A DNA stretch of 5,035 nucleotides from a bacterium. Its GTDB lineage: Bacteria; Patescibacteria; Paceibacteria; UBA9973; SBAW01. The notes under the pieces are model-generated. The model was not told the DNA's origin, ran no database searches, and saw nothing but the letters and a program-made list of their open reading frames with translations. Every line of letters begins with the position of its first letter. Within the stretch, counting starts at the first letter, position 1. Position numbers and translations under genes: made by a program. The stretch spans positions 1 to 5,035 of the forward strand of contig JAKAIP010000067.1 of assembly GCA_021825025.1 (NCBI GenBank), read 5' to 3'. Positions 4,838 through 5,035 of this stretch are shown here, in pieces.

Positions 4838-5035
4838 AGGTCACCCTTTAAGTAGTCCTCGTGTTGTTTGATGAATTCCGAAATTCGTGTCTCGGGTATC
4901 GGCGTATACTCGATGTTCTCGACACTCACGTTGATAAGTAGTTGCCCTGTCGTCTCGTACGTCGTCATCAATGGCCGATAGTTGTGTGAGTGACCGTGAA
5001 TCATGATCTTCGGCTTGTCCCATCCGAATAGTGCA
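4834..5035 (-). CDS. Calcineurin-like metallophosphoesterase, C-terminal part (cut by window edge)
   Basis: The last 66 codons of a gene that begins outside the window. The frame reads KIMIHGHSHNYRPLMTTYE, then QLLINVSVENIEYTPIPETR and ISEFIKQHEDYLKGDL. HGHSH is the C-terminal metal-binding histidine motif of calcineurin-like phosphoesterases, and 'INVSVEN--YTPI----I' is the usual strand and tail that follows it in small bacterial and phage members. The catalytic N-terminal motifs are not in the window, so the substrate cannot be judged. Possibilities include 2',3'-cyclic nucleotide or RNA-end phosphodiester bonds, or other phosphoesters. The stop TGA (4836-4834) overlaps the rtcB ATG at 4837 by four bases, so the two are probably translated together. 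Another open frame over 4841-5023 has no family features and is a shadow. Confidence 0.8.
   Translation of the reverse strand, partial: ALFGWDKPKIMIHGHSHNYRPLMTTYETTGQLLINVSVENIEYTPIPETRISEFIKQHEDYLKGDL

Noticed and set aside
4841..5023. Minus-strand open frame of 60 codons at the right edge
   Set aside because: The sequence has no family features and low-complexity charged content. The frame shifted by one gives HGHSH and INVSVEN, a clear metallophosphoesterase end, and an ATGA overlap with rtcB.

Overview
The window is a compact run of genes, all transcribed from the minus strand. Spacing is very tight (1- to 17-nt overlaps or gaps of a few bases), Shine-Dalgarno sequences are strong (GGAGG or AAAGGG), and the products are short and mostly uncharacterised. 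This layout, together with a DUF932-type protein, a DUF6915-type protein, a free-standing LAGLIDADG endonuclease and RNA-repair enzymes, best fits the early/auxiliary region of a tailed double-stranded DNA bacteriophage, or a phage-like element of a bacterium. No structural, packaging or replication gene is visible, so the host and phage group cannot be named, and a plasmid origin is not excluded.

Read in the direction of transcription (right to left): the window opens inside a calcineurin-like metallophosphoesterase (C-terminal part only, 5035-4834). It overlaps by 4 nt the start of a complete RtcB-type RNA ligase (4837-3659). Four bases later comes a complete ATP-type RNA ligase of the DraRnl/Rnl5 (DRB0094) family with an N-terminal OB-like domain (3654-2515). 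Its stop overlaps the start of a 52-residue four-cysteine zinc-ribbon protein (2515-2357). That gene in turn overlaps a single-motif LAGLIDADG endonuclease (2370-1996), whose stop overlaps a 60-residue basic protein (1999-1817). After a gap of about 97 nt come a DUF6915 protein with a C-terminal extension (1719-1276), a 'WEYNDE'-type small protein (1269-925) and a conserved acidic hypothetical protein (925-434). A perfect 10-bp hairpin (402-375) probably ends this transcription unit. A new unit starts in the 175-nt spacer and carries the N-terminus of a DUF932-like protein, cut by the left edge of the window.

The most interesting part is the right half. It is an RNA-repair cassette with two mechanistically different RNA ligases back to back: RtcB joins 2',3'-cyclic phosphate or 3'-phosphate ends to 5'-OH, while Rnl5-type enzymes join 3'-OH to 5'-phosphate. 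A phosphoesterase precedes them, and a tiny zinc ribbon and a LAGLIDADG protein are translationally coupled behind them. The inferred role is repair of RNA (for example tRNA) cut by host defence ribonucleases. The sequence supports the enzyme families and the coupling, but not the substrate.
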